From contig DASWCW010000087.1 in NCBI GenBank assembly GCA_036395835.1, positions 1-38,168 on the forward strand: a DNA stretch of 38,168 nt, given 5' to 3'. The position numbers were made by a program, and so were the translations under genes. This document shows, piece by piece, positions 10,238 to 17,318 of this stretch. The first letter of the stretch is position 1. Every line of letters begins with the position of its first letter. The DNA is from AP-16 sp036395835 (GTDB lineage: Bacteria > Pseudomonadota > Alphaproteobacteria > Rhizobiales > Xanthobacteraceae). The notes below the pieces were generated by a model. That model ran no database searches. It saw only the letters and a program-made list of their open reading frames with translations, and was not told the DNA's origin.

Positions 10238-10273
10238 GCCCCGGCCGATACACTCGCCCGAGTCGGCCGGGGC
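10238..10273. repeat. Perfect 11-bp inverted repeat
   Basis: GCCCCGGCCGA (10238-10248) and its exact complement TCGGCCGGGGC (10263-10273) flank a 14-base loop in the gap between two minus-strand genes. It could end the transcript of the DUF1236 gene upstream, although no T-run follows, or shape the leader of the small basic protein. Confidence 0.6.
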
Positions 10274-10353
10274 GGTGCCGAGCGATCGGGGACTCGTTTC
10301 GCCGCCGCCGTTGGCGTCGGCCGCGTCTTTTGTCGCAGCTTCACTGCGCGAGA

Positions 10354-10797
10354 TCAATGGATCACCTCCACCACGGTCCGCGACCGAGGTTCGACGATGA
10401 GCACCTGATTATCCACGAACGCATACTCGTAATCGACCGTTTTCGGCACCAGCTCGACGACCGTCTTCGGCAACGGCTCGAGCTTGATCGAATCGGGCAC
10501 GTGGGCCCCGACCGCCGGGCGAAAACCCACCGGAGCCGTGTCCCTTTTGCCCTGCCGATTGCTGGCGCTCTGATAGATCGTGTCCCGCTGCGACTGGCTG
10601 AGCTCGAGATTCGGAACATTGCGCGGCGCGTCAGTCGCCGTGCCGGCAGGCGCGTCGTTGGAGCGGGAATCCCGGCTGGCATTGCCGGTATCCGGCGAGC
10701 CTCTGCTCTCGCCCTGAGCAGCGGCCGGCCCGATCCCGATTGCGAGCGCCAACAGAACTGCGGCAACGAAGCCGCATCGCCGAGCGGGTTTGTCCAT
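10354..10797 (-). CDS. Exported DUF1236-type protein
   Basis: 147 residues. The ATG at 10797 is preceded by GAGGGAGCGCAG and starts a signal peptide (FVAAVLLALAIGIGPAAAQ). The mature protein has a low-complexity Ser/Asp/Asn-rich linker, then LSQSQRDTIYQ and a C-terminal block VPKTVDYEYAFVDNQVLIVEP followed by RTVVEVI. That arrangement is typical of DUF1236 proteins of Hyphomicrobiales, periplasmic and of unknown function. A second DUF1236-like gene is at 20695. Confidence 0.82.
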   Translation of the reverse strand: MDKPARRCGFVAAVLLALAIGIGPAAAQGESRGSPDTGNASRDSRSNDAPAGTATDAPRNVPNLELSQSQRDTIYQSASNRQGKRDTAPVGFRPAVGAHVPDSIKLEPLPKTVVELVPKTVDYEYAFVDNQVLIVEPRSRTVVEVIH

Positions 10798-10877
10798 CTG
10801 CGCTCCCTCGTGTTCACCCACCGCGCGGGGGCTTGTCCCCGCAACAGCATGTGTCGCGGCTCATCCGCGCGATCCGC

Positions 10878-11105
10878 TCATCGCTTGCGGCCGGGTTCAC
10901 TTTTGACGCTCTCCCGCAATGCCGCGCGAAGGCCGACCGGACGATGATACTTGCGGAGCAGGTCCCGAAACGCCTCATCGGCGAGCTCCTGGAAGCTCGC
11001 GAGACGATCCCGCGCGAGCACATCGAGCGCCCCCCAGGTCTCCCCGTCGAATTCCACGAGCTTGCGCCGGCTCCCCTCCTGCTTTGCGGCCGGTGTCGAA
11101 GGCAT
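10878..11105 (-). CDS. Small hypothetical protein, rhizobial family
   Basis: 75 residues from ATG 11105 (a GTG at 11123 is possible). The core KLVEFDGETWGALDVLARDR followed by SFQELADEAFRDLLRK resembles a conserved Hyphomicrobiales family of about 80 residues; the helical pattern is reminiscent of ribbon-helix-helix antitoxin-like proteins, but I cannot show that. It lies 35 bases downstream of the DUF892 gene on the same strand, so it is probably co-transcribed with it. Confidence 0.68.
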   Translation of the reverse strand: MPSTPAAKQEGSRRKLVEFDGETWGALDVLARDRLASFQELADEAFRDLLRKYHRPVGLRAALRESVKSEPGRKR

Positions 11106-11140
11106 GGAGATCTGCCGCCGCACGAGCGCGTTCGATCCGC

Positions 11141-11647
11141 TCAGCTCGCCGCCATGACGTTGATCTGACTCTCGGCCATGTCGCTCAGCTTCTTGTCGGT
11201 CGCCTTCTCTTCCTGCAGCGTCTGCTCGAGGATCTTGGCGCAGTCATTACGCCCGAGCTGCTTCGCCCAGGCGATCAAGGCGCCGTAGCGGGTGATCTCG
11301 TAGTGCTCCACGGCCTGCGCCGCGGCGATCATTGCCGCGTCGAGAACGTTCTTGTCGTCGACATCGCCGATCACGTCATCCGCTTCTTCGAGGATGCCAT
11401 CGATCGCCGGACAATCCACCGATTTCACCGACTGCCCTTCGAGCTGGAATACCTGCTCTAGCCGCTTCACATGGTTCTTGGTCTCGTTCAGGTGCGCCTG
11501 GAAGCCCTGCTTCAGCTTGGGGTTGGCCGCCTTCTCGATCATGTCCGGCAGTGATTTCAGGATCTGGTTCTCGGCGTAATAGATATCCCGCAACGCATGC
11601 ACGAACAGGTCGTCCATCGATTTGATGTCCTTCGAGAACAGGCCCAT
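11141..11647 (-). CDS. DUF892 ferritin-like (YciE/YciF) protein
   Basis: 168 residues, all helical, beginning MGLFSKDIKSMDDLFVHALR. The family (YciF/YciE) adopts a ferritin-like four-helix bundle with a di-iron-type site; conserved carboxylates and histidines are seen in DIYYAENQI, LNETKNHV, QAVEHYEI and EEKATDKK. It is commonly induced by osmotic and general stress, and its exact reaction is unproven. Good ribosome binding site (AGAGGAAG). An EcfG-like promoter, GGAAC-N16-GGTT, lies about 65 bases upstream (11711-11735). Confidence 0.92.
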   Translation of the reverse strand: MGLFSKDIKSMDDLFVHALRDIYYAENQILKSLPDMIEKAANPKLKQGFQAHLNETKNHVKRLEQVFQLEGQSVKSVDCPAIDGILEEADDVIGDVDDKNVLDAAMIAAAQAVEHYEITRYGALIAWAKQLGRNDCAKILEQTLQEEKATDKKLSDMAESQINVMAAS

Positions 11648-11710
11648 GATCTTCCTCTTTCTGGTTCGGCGAGGTCGCCCTCGCGACGGTTTGCGACGGT
11701 CCACACGGAA

Positions 11711-11735
11711 AACCGGCGAGCGCCGAATGGGTTCC
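11711..11735 (-). promoter_or_regulatory. EcfG-like promoter (one mismatch) for the DUF892 gene
   Basis: Minus-strand GGAAC (11735-11731), a 16-base spacer, then GGTT (11714-11711), against the consensus GGAAC-N16/17-CGTT. It sits about 65 bases upstream of the ATG at 11647 in an otherwise empty gap. Confidence 0.5.
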
Positions 11736-11745
11736 TGGGCGGATT

Positions 11746-12753
11746 TCAAGGGCTGCTGTCGCCGCCCCGGAACGCAAGTTCCAGTTCGCGGCGCAATTGG
11801 TCTTCGCGGTCCAGGTAGCGCGGCGAGAAGTGGAACGGGGTGACGCGGGTCACCTCTGCGGCGCGGGCGATTGCGCCGGCTTGCGCCGCGGTGAGGTGCC
11901 GGCGTTCGGCGGCGAGCGCGGCGTCCGCCTCGAGAAAAGCCGTCTCGATGAACAGCTGATCGGCATGGCGCGCGAGCGCGGCGATCCGTCCGATATTTGC
12001 CGCATGGTAGGCCGCATCGACAACGTAGGCGATCCTCTGCCCGGCGGCGATGCGCAGCGCCTGCGCCTTGAGCAGGCCCAACGCAACCGACCGATTGGGG
12101 GCGACGAAAACCTGGGTGGTGTCGGCGCTTGCGCGCCGCACCGCCCGCTTGGCATCGTTGAGCCATGGCCCGACCGGAAGCCCGAGGGCATCTAGCCCCT
12201 GCTTGCGCACGTTGATCCGAAGCTTTTCTTCGAATGCGAACGCGAGGCAGGGAATGCCGTGATCGAGCACGCTTGCCCGGACGCGGAAAGCCTCCTCGTC
12301 GAGCACGGTGCCTGCAGGCAGTTCCGGGGGCGCAAATGGACGCGGCTCGAACGCCTCACGGGCGCAGAAGCGGCAGCCTCGGCTCAGCCGATCGGCAACG
12401 AACTCGATCGCGACGATCGAGAATTCGGCCGAGCCCTGGTCCAGCAGGTTCCAGGTATAGGCTGCGAGCTTGTGGCAGACGCGGTCGATGAAGCCCTCGG
12501 GACCGATGAGGTGAAGCGTTGCCGGCCGGTGCAACGAGAGCCGAAGCAGCCGGTCAAATCCCGCGAAATGGTCCATATGGGTGTGGGACACGAAAACGTG
12601 GCTGACCCGGAGGATTTCACGGGACGAAAGCGCATGGAGATCGCCGAGGTCGAACAGGATTGCCCGGCGGCCGAAGCGAAAATCGATCAGGAGCCCCGGA
12701 TCGGAGAAGACCTCATTGATCAGCCGCGGTTGGATGAGCCACGTCACGGACAT
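11746..12753 (-). CDS. MBL-fold metallohydrolase, RNase Z-like
   Basis: 335 residues. The zinc-binding signature HxHxDH is seen as SHTHMDHFAG (H57, H59, D61, H62), with later metal ligands expected in the VVDAAYH and TPFHFSPRY regions. The arrangement resembles ribonuclease Z/ElaC, which matures tRNA 3' ends, but the sequence diverges enough that another phosphodiesterase role is possible. Start ATG at 12753 with AGACAGGGAC just upstream. A 12-bp hairpin (12772-12803) lies in the leader only 19 bases before the start codon. Confidence 0.85.
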   Translation of the reverse strand: MSVTWLIQPRLINEVFSDPGLLIDFRFGRRAILFDLGDLHALSSREILRVSHVFVSHTHMDHFAGFDRLLRLSLHRPATLHLIGPEGFIDRVCHKLAAYTWNLLDQGSAEFSIVAIEFVADRLSRGCRFCAREAFEPRPFAPPELPAGTVLDEEAFRVRASVLDHGIPCLAFAFEEKLRINVRKQGLDALGLPVGPWLNDAKRAVRRASADTTQVFVAPNRSVALGLLKAQALRIAAGQRIAYVVDAAYHAANIGRIAALARHADQLFIETAFLEADAALAAERRHLTAAQAGAIARAAEVTRVTPFHFSPRYLDREDQLRRELELAFRGGDSSP

Positions 12754-12771
12754 GTCCCTGTCTTGGAATTT

Positions 12772-12803
12772 CCGGCCTTGGAGCGATGCCTGCTCCAGGC
12801 CGG
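12772..12803 (-). promoter_or_regulatory. Leader hairpin of the RNase Z-like gene
   Basis: Arms CCGGCCTTGGAGC (12772-12784) and GCTCCAGGCCGG (12792-12803) pair with one bulged base around a 7-base loop. In the minus-strand transcript this stem ends about 19 bases upstream of the start codon, next to the ribosome binding site, where it could control translation or mark an upstream terminator remnant. Confidence 0.5.
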
Positions 12804-12997
12804 TGAGACGTCATTTTAGCTTTCGTGGTGTCGAACCGGCGACCGCGCTGGCGTGGCCGAGCGGAGCAGGGCCGAGGTCGCCCACGTTGCAGAGCAGCAT
12901 GAGGGTAGGGTCAAAAATTTTTCGGCAAAGCCGGAACCTCCGGAGGGCCATTGTGCTTGCAGCCGTACGGGGTTTCCAGATTTCGAACGAGGTATTT

Positions 12998-13369
12998 ATG
13001 GGACGCAGGTCAGGCCGCCCGCCACGCGCGCGTGCTCACCGTCATCCATGGGCTCGCATGGGCGAGTTCGAAGCGTTCCTGTCTCCCGAAGCGGTATTTG
13101 CCGACCCTTTCGAAGTGGTCGCGCACCCTAACCTGGGCATCGGTGAAAAACGCGCGATCCTGGCCCGTTGGCTTGCCCGCGTTTGCGCGAACGAGGCGGC
13201 GTTCGGGCTCAAGTGGATGCCCCCGGCGAATGGCGAGCCGGTGCAGTTCGATGACGTCATGGATGCGCTCCGGGCCTTGGAACAGGGGGCGCGGGACGCG
13301 GGCCGCGAAAGCCCGGCGAACCTTTCCCCCCAACGCAAGCCGCAAAAGTCCGTCGGCACGCTGCACTGA
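12998..13369 (+). CDS. Hypothetical protein, short rhizobial family
   Basis: 123 residues. The part from about residue 21 (FEAFLSPEAVFADPFEVV, then EKRAILARWLARVCANEAAF, then VQFDDVMDALRALE) matches a widespread Hyphomicrobiales family of about 80-100 residues with the pattern AxVFxxPxxVV-EKRAILAxW-DDIMDALxxLD; function unknown. The ATG at 12998 has a good site (GAGG, 5 bases away), whereas the ATG at 13058, where family similarity begins, has none, so the basic N-terminal extension may be real. Confidence 0.72.
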   Translation: MGRRSGRPPRARAHRHPWARMGEFEAFLSPEAVFADPFEVVAHPNLGIGEKRAILARWLARVCANEAAFGLKWMPPANGEPVQFDDVMDALRALEQGARDAGRESPANLSPQRKPQKSVGTLH

Positions 13370-13442
13370 TCGCTGGAAGACCGGCGCGAAATTACGGACG
13401 GCTATGCCGCGCCGCCGGGGGACCGGTCGCAGCGCCGTTGGG

Positions 13443-13727
13443 CTACAGCCAGCGCCGGCCGCCCACGTCGCCGATCGTATTGGTGCTCACCAGTCGGTGC
13501 CATACGAACAGCACCAGCAGCGCACCGACGATCGCGCCGATGACGCCCGCGCCCTGATCAACCCGATACCAGCCGACGGCTTGGCCGAGATAGGTCGCCA
13601 CGAACGCGCCGATGATGCCGAGCACCGTGGTCAGAATGAAACCGTTGGGATTGTTGGGCCCCGGCGCCAAAATCCGCGCGATGATGCCCGCGATGAATCC
13701 AATCAGGATGATCCACAGGATGTGCAC
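13443..13727 (-). CDS. GlsB/YeaQ/YmgE family stress-response membrane protein
   Basis: 94 residues with three membrane segments (ILWIILIGFIAGIIARI, FILTTVLGIIGAFVATYLG, VIGAIVGALLVLFVW) and the Gly-rich IGFIAG/GIIGAF pattern of the former transglycosylase-associated family. Inner-membrane protein linked to general stress; mechanism unknown. It starts with GTG at 13727 after GAGGAGATATCCG. The gap to the upstream minus-strand gene is only 47 bases, so the two may be co-transcribed. Confidence 0.9.
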   Translation of the reverse strand: MHILWIILIGFIAGIIARILAPGPNNPNGFILTTVLGIIGAFVATYLGQAVGWYRVDQGAGVIGAIVGALLVLFVWHRLVSTNTIGDVGGRRWL

Positions 13728-13774
13728 CGGATATCTCCTCGCTCTGCTGTCGACGCCGGGAGGCGAGCGAAAGC

Positions 13775-14359
13775 CTACCGCCTCCGGGAATGCCTGCCTA
13801 TCCTGGCTCGGTCACTCGATGCCATTCCGGCGCCGAGCGGTTCCTCGCGCAAGGAAAGACTGATTGGCGTGACCACCGCATCCCAAGTCTTGGCCTCGCG
13901 TTCCGGATATTGGAGAAAGACGCAACGCATGTCGCCGCGCCGCCGGTGCGGGAAATTGCAGCGACTGTAGAATACGTCGGCGTCGCGCACGCCGGAAATC
14001 GCGAAGAAACGCCGCGCCACTCGGGTGTATTCGAGCGCGCCCGGGGCCAGCAGAAGATGCCGCTCAAGATAGGATCGGGGGCTCCGCCGCTCCTCGTTGG
14101 GTAGCGTGTAGATGATCAGCTGGGCACGGCCATCCTCGGTTCGGAATTCCCGGCCGGAACCGCGTTCCGGAGCCCCTGCCTCGACGGAGAAAAGCGCGGC
14201 CGGATAGTCGACCGCGGTGCCGCGATCCGGGTCCACGTACGTTCTCCAGTCCGGATCACGCTCGAACCCGGCGGTGCGGTCGGGAGTGTCGGCGCCTGCC
14301 GTCGTGATCAGCGTGGCCGCGAGAGCAAGCACCGAGGTGAAAGTGCGCGCGCCGGCCAT
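13775..14359 (-). CDS. Exported hypothetical protein
   Basis: 194 residues with a signal peptide (TFTSVLALAATLITTAGA). The mature domain carries the pattern TAVDYPAALFSVEAG, GREFRTEDGRAQLIIYTL, PRSYLERHLL and FFAISGVRDADVFYSRC, which I recognise as a conserved periplasmic family of Hyphomicrobiales without assigned function. Two cysteines (in YSRCNF and DMRCVF) could form a disulfide. The ATG at 14359 follows GAGGGAAGC; an EcfG-like motif (14399-14424) is about 40 bases upstream. Confidence 0.78.
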   Translation of the reverse strand: MAGARTFTSVLALAATLITTAGADTPDRTAGFERDPDWRTYVDPDRGTAVDYPAALFSVEAGAPERGSGREFRTEDGRAQLIIYTLPNEERRSPRSYLERHLLLAPGALEYTRVARRFFAISGVRDADVFYSRCNFPHRRRGDMRCVFLQYPEREAKTWDAVVTPISLSLREEPLGAGMASSDRARIGRHSRRR

Positions 14360-14398
14360 CGTGATGCTTCCCTCGCCCGCTGGACGATCGAACTCCTC

Positions 14399-14424
14399 AA
14401 CCCCGTTGCAACTACGTAGGTTCC
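14399..14424 (-). promoter_or_regulatory. EcfG-like promoter (one mismatch)
   Basis: Minus-strand GGAAC (14424-14420), 17-base spacer, GGTT (14402-14399). It lies about 40 bases upstream of the exported hypothetical gene starting at 14359 and may also serve the GlsB-like gene behind it. Confidence 0.5.
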
Positions 14425-14549
14425 CACGCCTGCGCCGGAGCGCCGGAGGCCTCCGCGACAAAAGCCAGGCGAACCCATGGCGGGCGGAAGCGCTGCCGCC
14501 GTGAACGGGTTCGCGGTGCCTGAATTTGGAACGGCTCGGCCTGGCCGGC

Positions 14550-15428
14550 CTAGCCCGCCTTGCGTGCCCGTCCCGACGACTTCCGGGTTCGCGGAGTGGA
14601 ACGGCGCCGTTCGCCCGACGGCGCTCGGCTTCGTGCCGGCGCGCCACCTCCCTCCGCCTGCACGCTCTTTCGCAGGGCGTCCATGAGATTGACGACGTTG
14701 CTCGGCCGGGGTGCCTCGCGGATCGGCTCGATCCGTTTGCCTTCCTGCTTGCGCCGCAGCAACTCGATGAGCGCCGTCTCGTAGCGATCCTCGAACTTGG
14801 AAGGATCGAAATGCCCCGACTTGGTCTTCACGATATGGGCGGCAAGCTCGCGCATTTCCGCCGGCAGCTTGATCTCGGTAATGTCCTCGAAATACGCGCT
14901 CTCGCCGCGCACCTCGTACGGGTAGCGCAGCGTCATGCCGAGCAGCCCGCGTTCGAACGGTTCCAGCATGATCACGCGCTCGCGACGCGACAACACGACC
15001 CGACCGAGCGCCGCCATTTCCATATCGCGGATCGCATCGCGGATCACGGCAAACGGCTCCTGCCCGACCTTGTCGGTCGGAGCCAAATAATACGGGTTCT
15101 CCAGATAGCGCTCGTCCACCTCGGCTTTGGGCACGAACGTGTCGATGTCGATGGTATGGGTGCTCTCGATTTGGATCTTTTCGAGTTCCTCGTCCTCGAT
15201 CAGAACGTATTGCCCCTTGCCGATTTCATAGCCTCGGCCGATGTCTTCCTTGGCGATCGGTTCGCCGGTTTCCGGATCGATCATCTGCTGCTTGAGTCGA
15301 TTGCCGGTTTTCTTGTTGACACGATGGAACGAGACCCGCTCCGAGGCGGACGAAGCCGGATAGAGGGCGATCGGACAAGAGACCAGCGGCAGCTTGAGGT
15401 AACCCTTCCAATACGCTCGGGGCGCCAT
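14550..15428 (-). CDS. ku: Ku protein, non-homologous end joining
   Basis: Homodimeric ring protein that binds DNA double-strand ends and recruits LigD. 292 residues: the Ku core (about 1-255) starts APRAYWKGYLKLPLVSCPIALYP and includes FHRVNKKTGNRLKQQ, GYEIGKGQYVLIEDEEL and MELAAH-like helices; the C-terminal 35 residues are an Arg/Ser/Pro-rich basic tail of the kind that helps Ku move along DNA. No ligD is in the window, so the ligase must be elsewhere. Rhizobia often have several ku genes. An EcfG-like motif and a hairpin lie in its leader. Confidence 0.95.
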   Translation of the reverse strand: MAPRAYWKGYLKLPLVSCPIALYPASSASERVSFHRVNKKTGNRLKQQMIDPETGEPIAKEDIGRGYEIGKGQYVLIEDEELEKIQIESTHTIDIDTFVPKAEVDERYLENPYYLAPTDKVGQEPFAVIRDAIRDMEMAALGRVVLSRRERVIMLEPFERGLLGMTLRYPYEVRGESAYFEDITEIKLPAEMRELAAHIVKTKSGHFDPSKFEDRYETALIELLRRKQEGKRIEPIREAPRPSNVVNLMDALRKSVQAEGGGAPARSRAPSGERRRSTPRTRKSSGRARKAG

Positions 15429-15484
15429 GGGGAACTCCTACCGGCTCACGCCCGGGTCGCGGACGCCGCGCCTTCCAACATACA

Positions 15485-15510
15485 GACCCCGGCCGCTGGC
15501 GACCGGGGTC
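15485..15510. repeat. Hairpin in the ku leader
   Basis: GACCCCGG (15485-15492) pairs exactly with CCGGGGTC (15503-15510) around a 10-base loop. It lies between the EcfG-like motif and the ku start codon, with no T-run on either side, so it is more likely a leader structure than a terminator. Confidence 0.5.
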
Positions 15511-15553
15511 ACCGGACCTTGCGCGAAAGATCCATAGGTGCCGGCATTGGATT

Positions 15554-15579
15554 AATGTTGAGCTGGTCCGCAGGGTTCC
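15554..15579 (-). promoter_or_regulatory. EcfG-like promoter (one mismatch) for ku
   Basis: Minus-strand GGAAC (15579-15575), 17-base spacer, CATT (15557-15554); the consensus has CGTT. This would give a leader of about 120 bases before the ku ATG at 15428. Stress-sigma control of a ku gene has been described in Sinorhizobium. Confidence 0.4.
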
Positions 15580-15804
15580 TGCAGATCGGCGGCCGCAGGC
15601 CGGACGGCGACCGTGCGCATCTATAGGGCATTTTCCGCAGCCGCGGTAGGCCCGGTCATCGAAGCGGCGCGATTGGTTAATGCCGTGGGCCGGACGGTGC
15701 CTCGCGTTTGCGATCGCGGCGAGGTGCCTCGGGCAGGCCGCAATCGCAGCAGCGCGTCGAGAGCCGCCGCCGATGAGGCTGCCGAAACCGAGGAGAGGAA
15801 CGCC

Positions 15805-16434
15805 TTACGGAGAGCTGAACATCGGCTGGAACGGGCTCGCGGCGGCGCCGGAGTACGCCGGGCGCCGTGCAATGCGGCGAATGCGCTTGCGAACCACATG
15901 GCGCTTGACCGCAGGGTGTCGCTTCGTCTGCGTTGGGTGCGCCGTCGCGCTCTCGCTCGTGGGCGCCGCCGCCGCGGTATGATGGATGCTGTCAGTTACT
16001 TCGCCCTCAGCGGCGGTGGCAGGCGCCGGCACGCTGGATGCGGGAGGCGGCACTGCTGCGGGTACGGAATCCGCGATTGCGCCCGGCCGCGCAGCGTTTC
16101 CATTCGGCGGCTCGCTCCGCGCGCTTCCGGTTTCGAGGCTGAGCTCGCTTTCCGGGGCATCTGATTTCGCCATCACGGGAGGCCCAATCGCGCCAGGAAT
16201 GGTCCGATCGGCGCCGCCGGCCGAATGGCGCTGCCACGCGCTCGACGCGAAAGGGGCCGCAGCCGAAGCCCGCTCGAGCGAAGCACCGGAATCATGAGCG
16301 ATGCGTAGCGCGGCAAACAATCCGAATCCGGCGAGGATGAGCCCTATGGCGATCGCGGCAGTTGCCATCAAGAGCACAACAGCGGAAACCCAGCGAGGCA
16401 ATTTCGCCGGAGCAGACCTGAGGCGAGCATCCAT
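15805..16434 (-). CDS. Hypothetical membrane-anchored protein, low complexity
   Basis: 209 residues from the ATG at 16434. One strong N-terminal membrane segment (VSAVVLLMATAAIAIGLIL, then FGLFAAL) is followed by a long Ala/Pro/Ser-rich periplasmic-type linker and a basic tail (KRHPAVKRHVVRKRIRRI) ending PFQPMFSSP. This layout is common in uncharacterised Bradyrhizobium proteins. No ribosome binding site is obvious, and the competing plus-strand ORF has no features at all, so I favour this one with moderate confidence. Confidence 0.5.
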   Translation of the reverse strand: MDARLRSAPAKLPRWVSAVVLLMATAAIAIGLILAGFGLFAALRIAHDSGASLERASAAAPFASSAWQRHSAGGADRTIPGAIGPPVMAKSDAPESELSLETGSARSEPPNGNAARPGAIADSVPAAVPPPASSVPAPATAAEGEVTDSIHHTAAAAPTSESATAHPTQTKRHPAVKRHVVRKRIRRIARRPAYSGAAASPFQPMFSSP

Positions 16435-16632
16435 CGCTAGCGCGCCGCCGCGCAACCGAACCTTGATCAACCCAGCATCTCCCCTGCGGGTGGCGGCGGG
16501 CGCGATCGAGGCTAACCCTGAGCCGATCGCGAGCCCGAGCACCGGCGCGAATCACTACGTGACTCACGATGGCACGCGGTGAATCGAAATCAAGCGGCGA
16601 TGAGATCGAAGCTGCCGAGTGCAGGCGTGCAT

Positions 16633-16657
16633 GGAACTTCCAGGACGTTGCGACGTT
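16633..16657 (+). promoter_or_regulatory. EcfG promoter (exact match)
   Basis: GGAAC (16633-16637), 16-base spacer, CGTT (16654-16657). It matches the general-stress sigma consensus exactly and lies 29 bases before the ATG of the histone-like gene, leaving room for a leader of about 22 bases with its GGAGGG ribosome site. Confidence 0.8.
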
Positions 16658-16686
16658 GGTTTGCGTTCACAAACCGGAGGGCACCC

Positions 16687-16920
16687 ATGGCCGCAAGGAA
16701 ACGTTCACGTCGCAAGCGTGCTTCCGCCGTCGGCAGGACGGTCCAAAGCAGCGTCACCGAGCTAAAGAAATCGCTGGATACGCTTCGCCGTATGCTCGAA
16801 GGCTATTTGCCGTCGGGGTCGCGTCGCCGCTCGTCGAAAACGGCAGCGCGGCGCAAGGCGACCCGCCAATCCAAACGGACGGGCGCGGGCCGCAGCAGGC
16901 GTACCAAGCGCGTGGCCTGA
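16687..16920 (+). CDS. Histone H1-like basic protein
   Basis: 77 residues, extremely rich in Lys and Arg. A basic N-terminus (AARKRSRRKRAS) leads into one amphipathic helix (TVQSSVTELKKSLDTLRRML), then a Ser/Lys/Arg/Ala tail (SSKTAARRKATRQSKR) that resembles the tails of eukaryotic H1 and bacterial Hc1/AlgP-type proteins. DNA or RNA binding, perhaps nucleoid protection in stress, is an inference from composition. ATG at 16687 follows CCGGAGGGCACCC. It has an exact EcfG promoter directly upstream. Confidence 0.78.
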   Translation: MAARKRSRRKRASAVGRTVQSSVTELKKSLDTLRRMLEGYLPSGSRRRSSKTAARRKATRQSKRTGAGRSRRTKRVA

Positions 16921-17066
16921 TCGGCGCTCGCTCGCGGGGTCTGCCGGCTGCGCCCACCGACCGGCCAGCCGGGCCACGTCCAACGTCGCGAAGCGCGACG
17001 GCTTTTGCCGATTCAGGAATCCTCGACCAAATTCGGATTGCGGCCCCTGAGTCGTGAGCAGTGCAT

Positions 17067-17228
17067 ATGAACGAGACGCGTTACTCCAAACTGTTCGGAC
17101 TGTCATTGGCTGCGGTCTTTGCGTTTATCCTGGCGCTCGACGCCATTGCGCTCTCCGACGTCTCGCAGCAAATCGGTCGTTCCCAATCGGATGTGCGTGC
17201 AGACCACTCCGTGGCGGCGCGCCGGTGA
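17067..17228 (+). CDS. 53-residue single-span membrane protein
   Basis: Small ORF starting MNETRYSKLFGLSL, with one hydrophobic segment (LSLAAVFAFILALDAIAL) and a short polar tail ending VAARR. The segment could be a membrane anchor or a signal peptide. There is no strong ribosome binding site (GTGAGCAGTGCAT precedes it). The composition is unlike a chance frame, and short proteins of this shape are frequent in Bradyrhizobium. It lies 90 bases upstream of the Crp/Fnr gene. Function unknown. Confidence 0.5.
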   Translation: MNETRYSKLFGLSLAAVFAFILALDAIALSDVSQQIGRSQSDVRADHSVAARR

Positions 17229-17318
17229 TCGAAGCAGCTCGCCCCCCGATGCGGGGTCGCGAGCGAAATCCATGAGAGCCGGCATGAGTCCGCGCCGGGA
17301 GTAAGCCGAGGAGCTGAC

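Larger units (their letters stand above)
15429..15804. other. Intergenic region upstream of ku
   Basis: 376 bases without a credible gene. It contains the ku leader with a hairpin (15485-15510) and an EcfG-like motif (15554-15579). ORFs that cross it on both strands are Arg/Ala-rich frame shadows without ribosome binding sites. Confidence 0.6.

Noticed and set aside
15613..16164. Plus-strand ORF overlapping the low-complexity minus-strand protein
   Set aside because: Arg-rich, no ribosome binding site, no domain or membrane pattern; the minus-strand frame has a clear membrane span.
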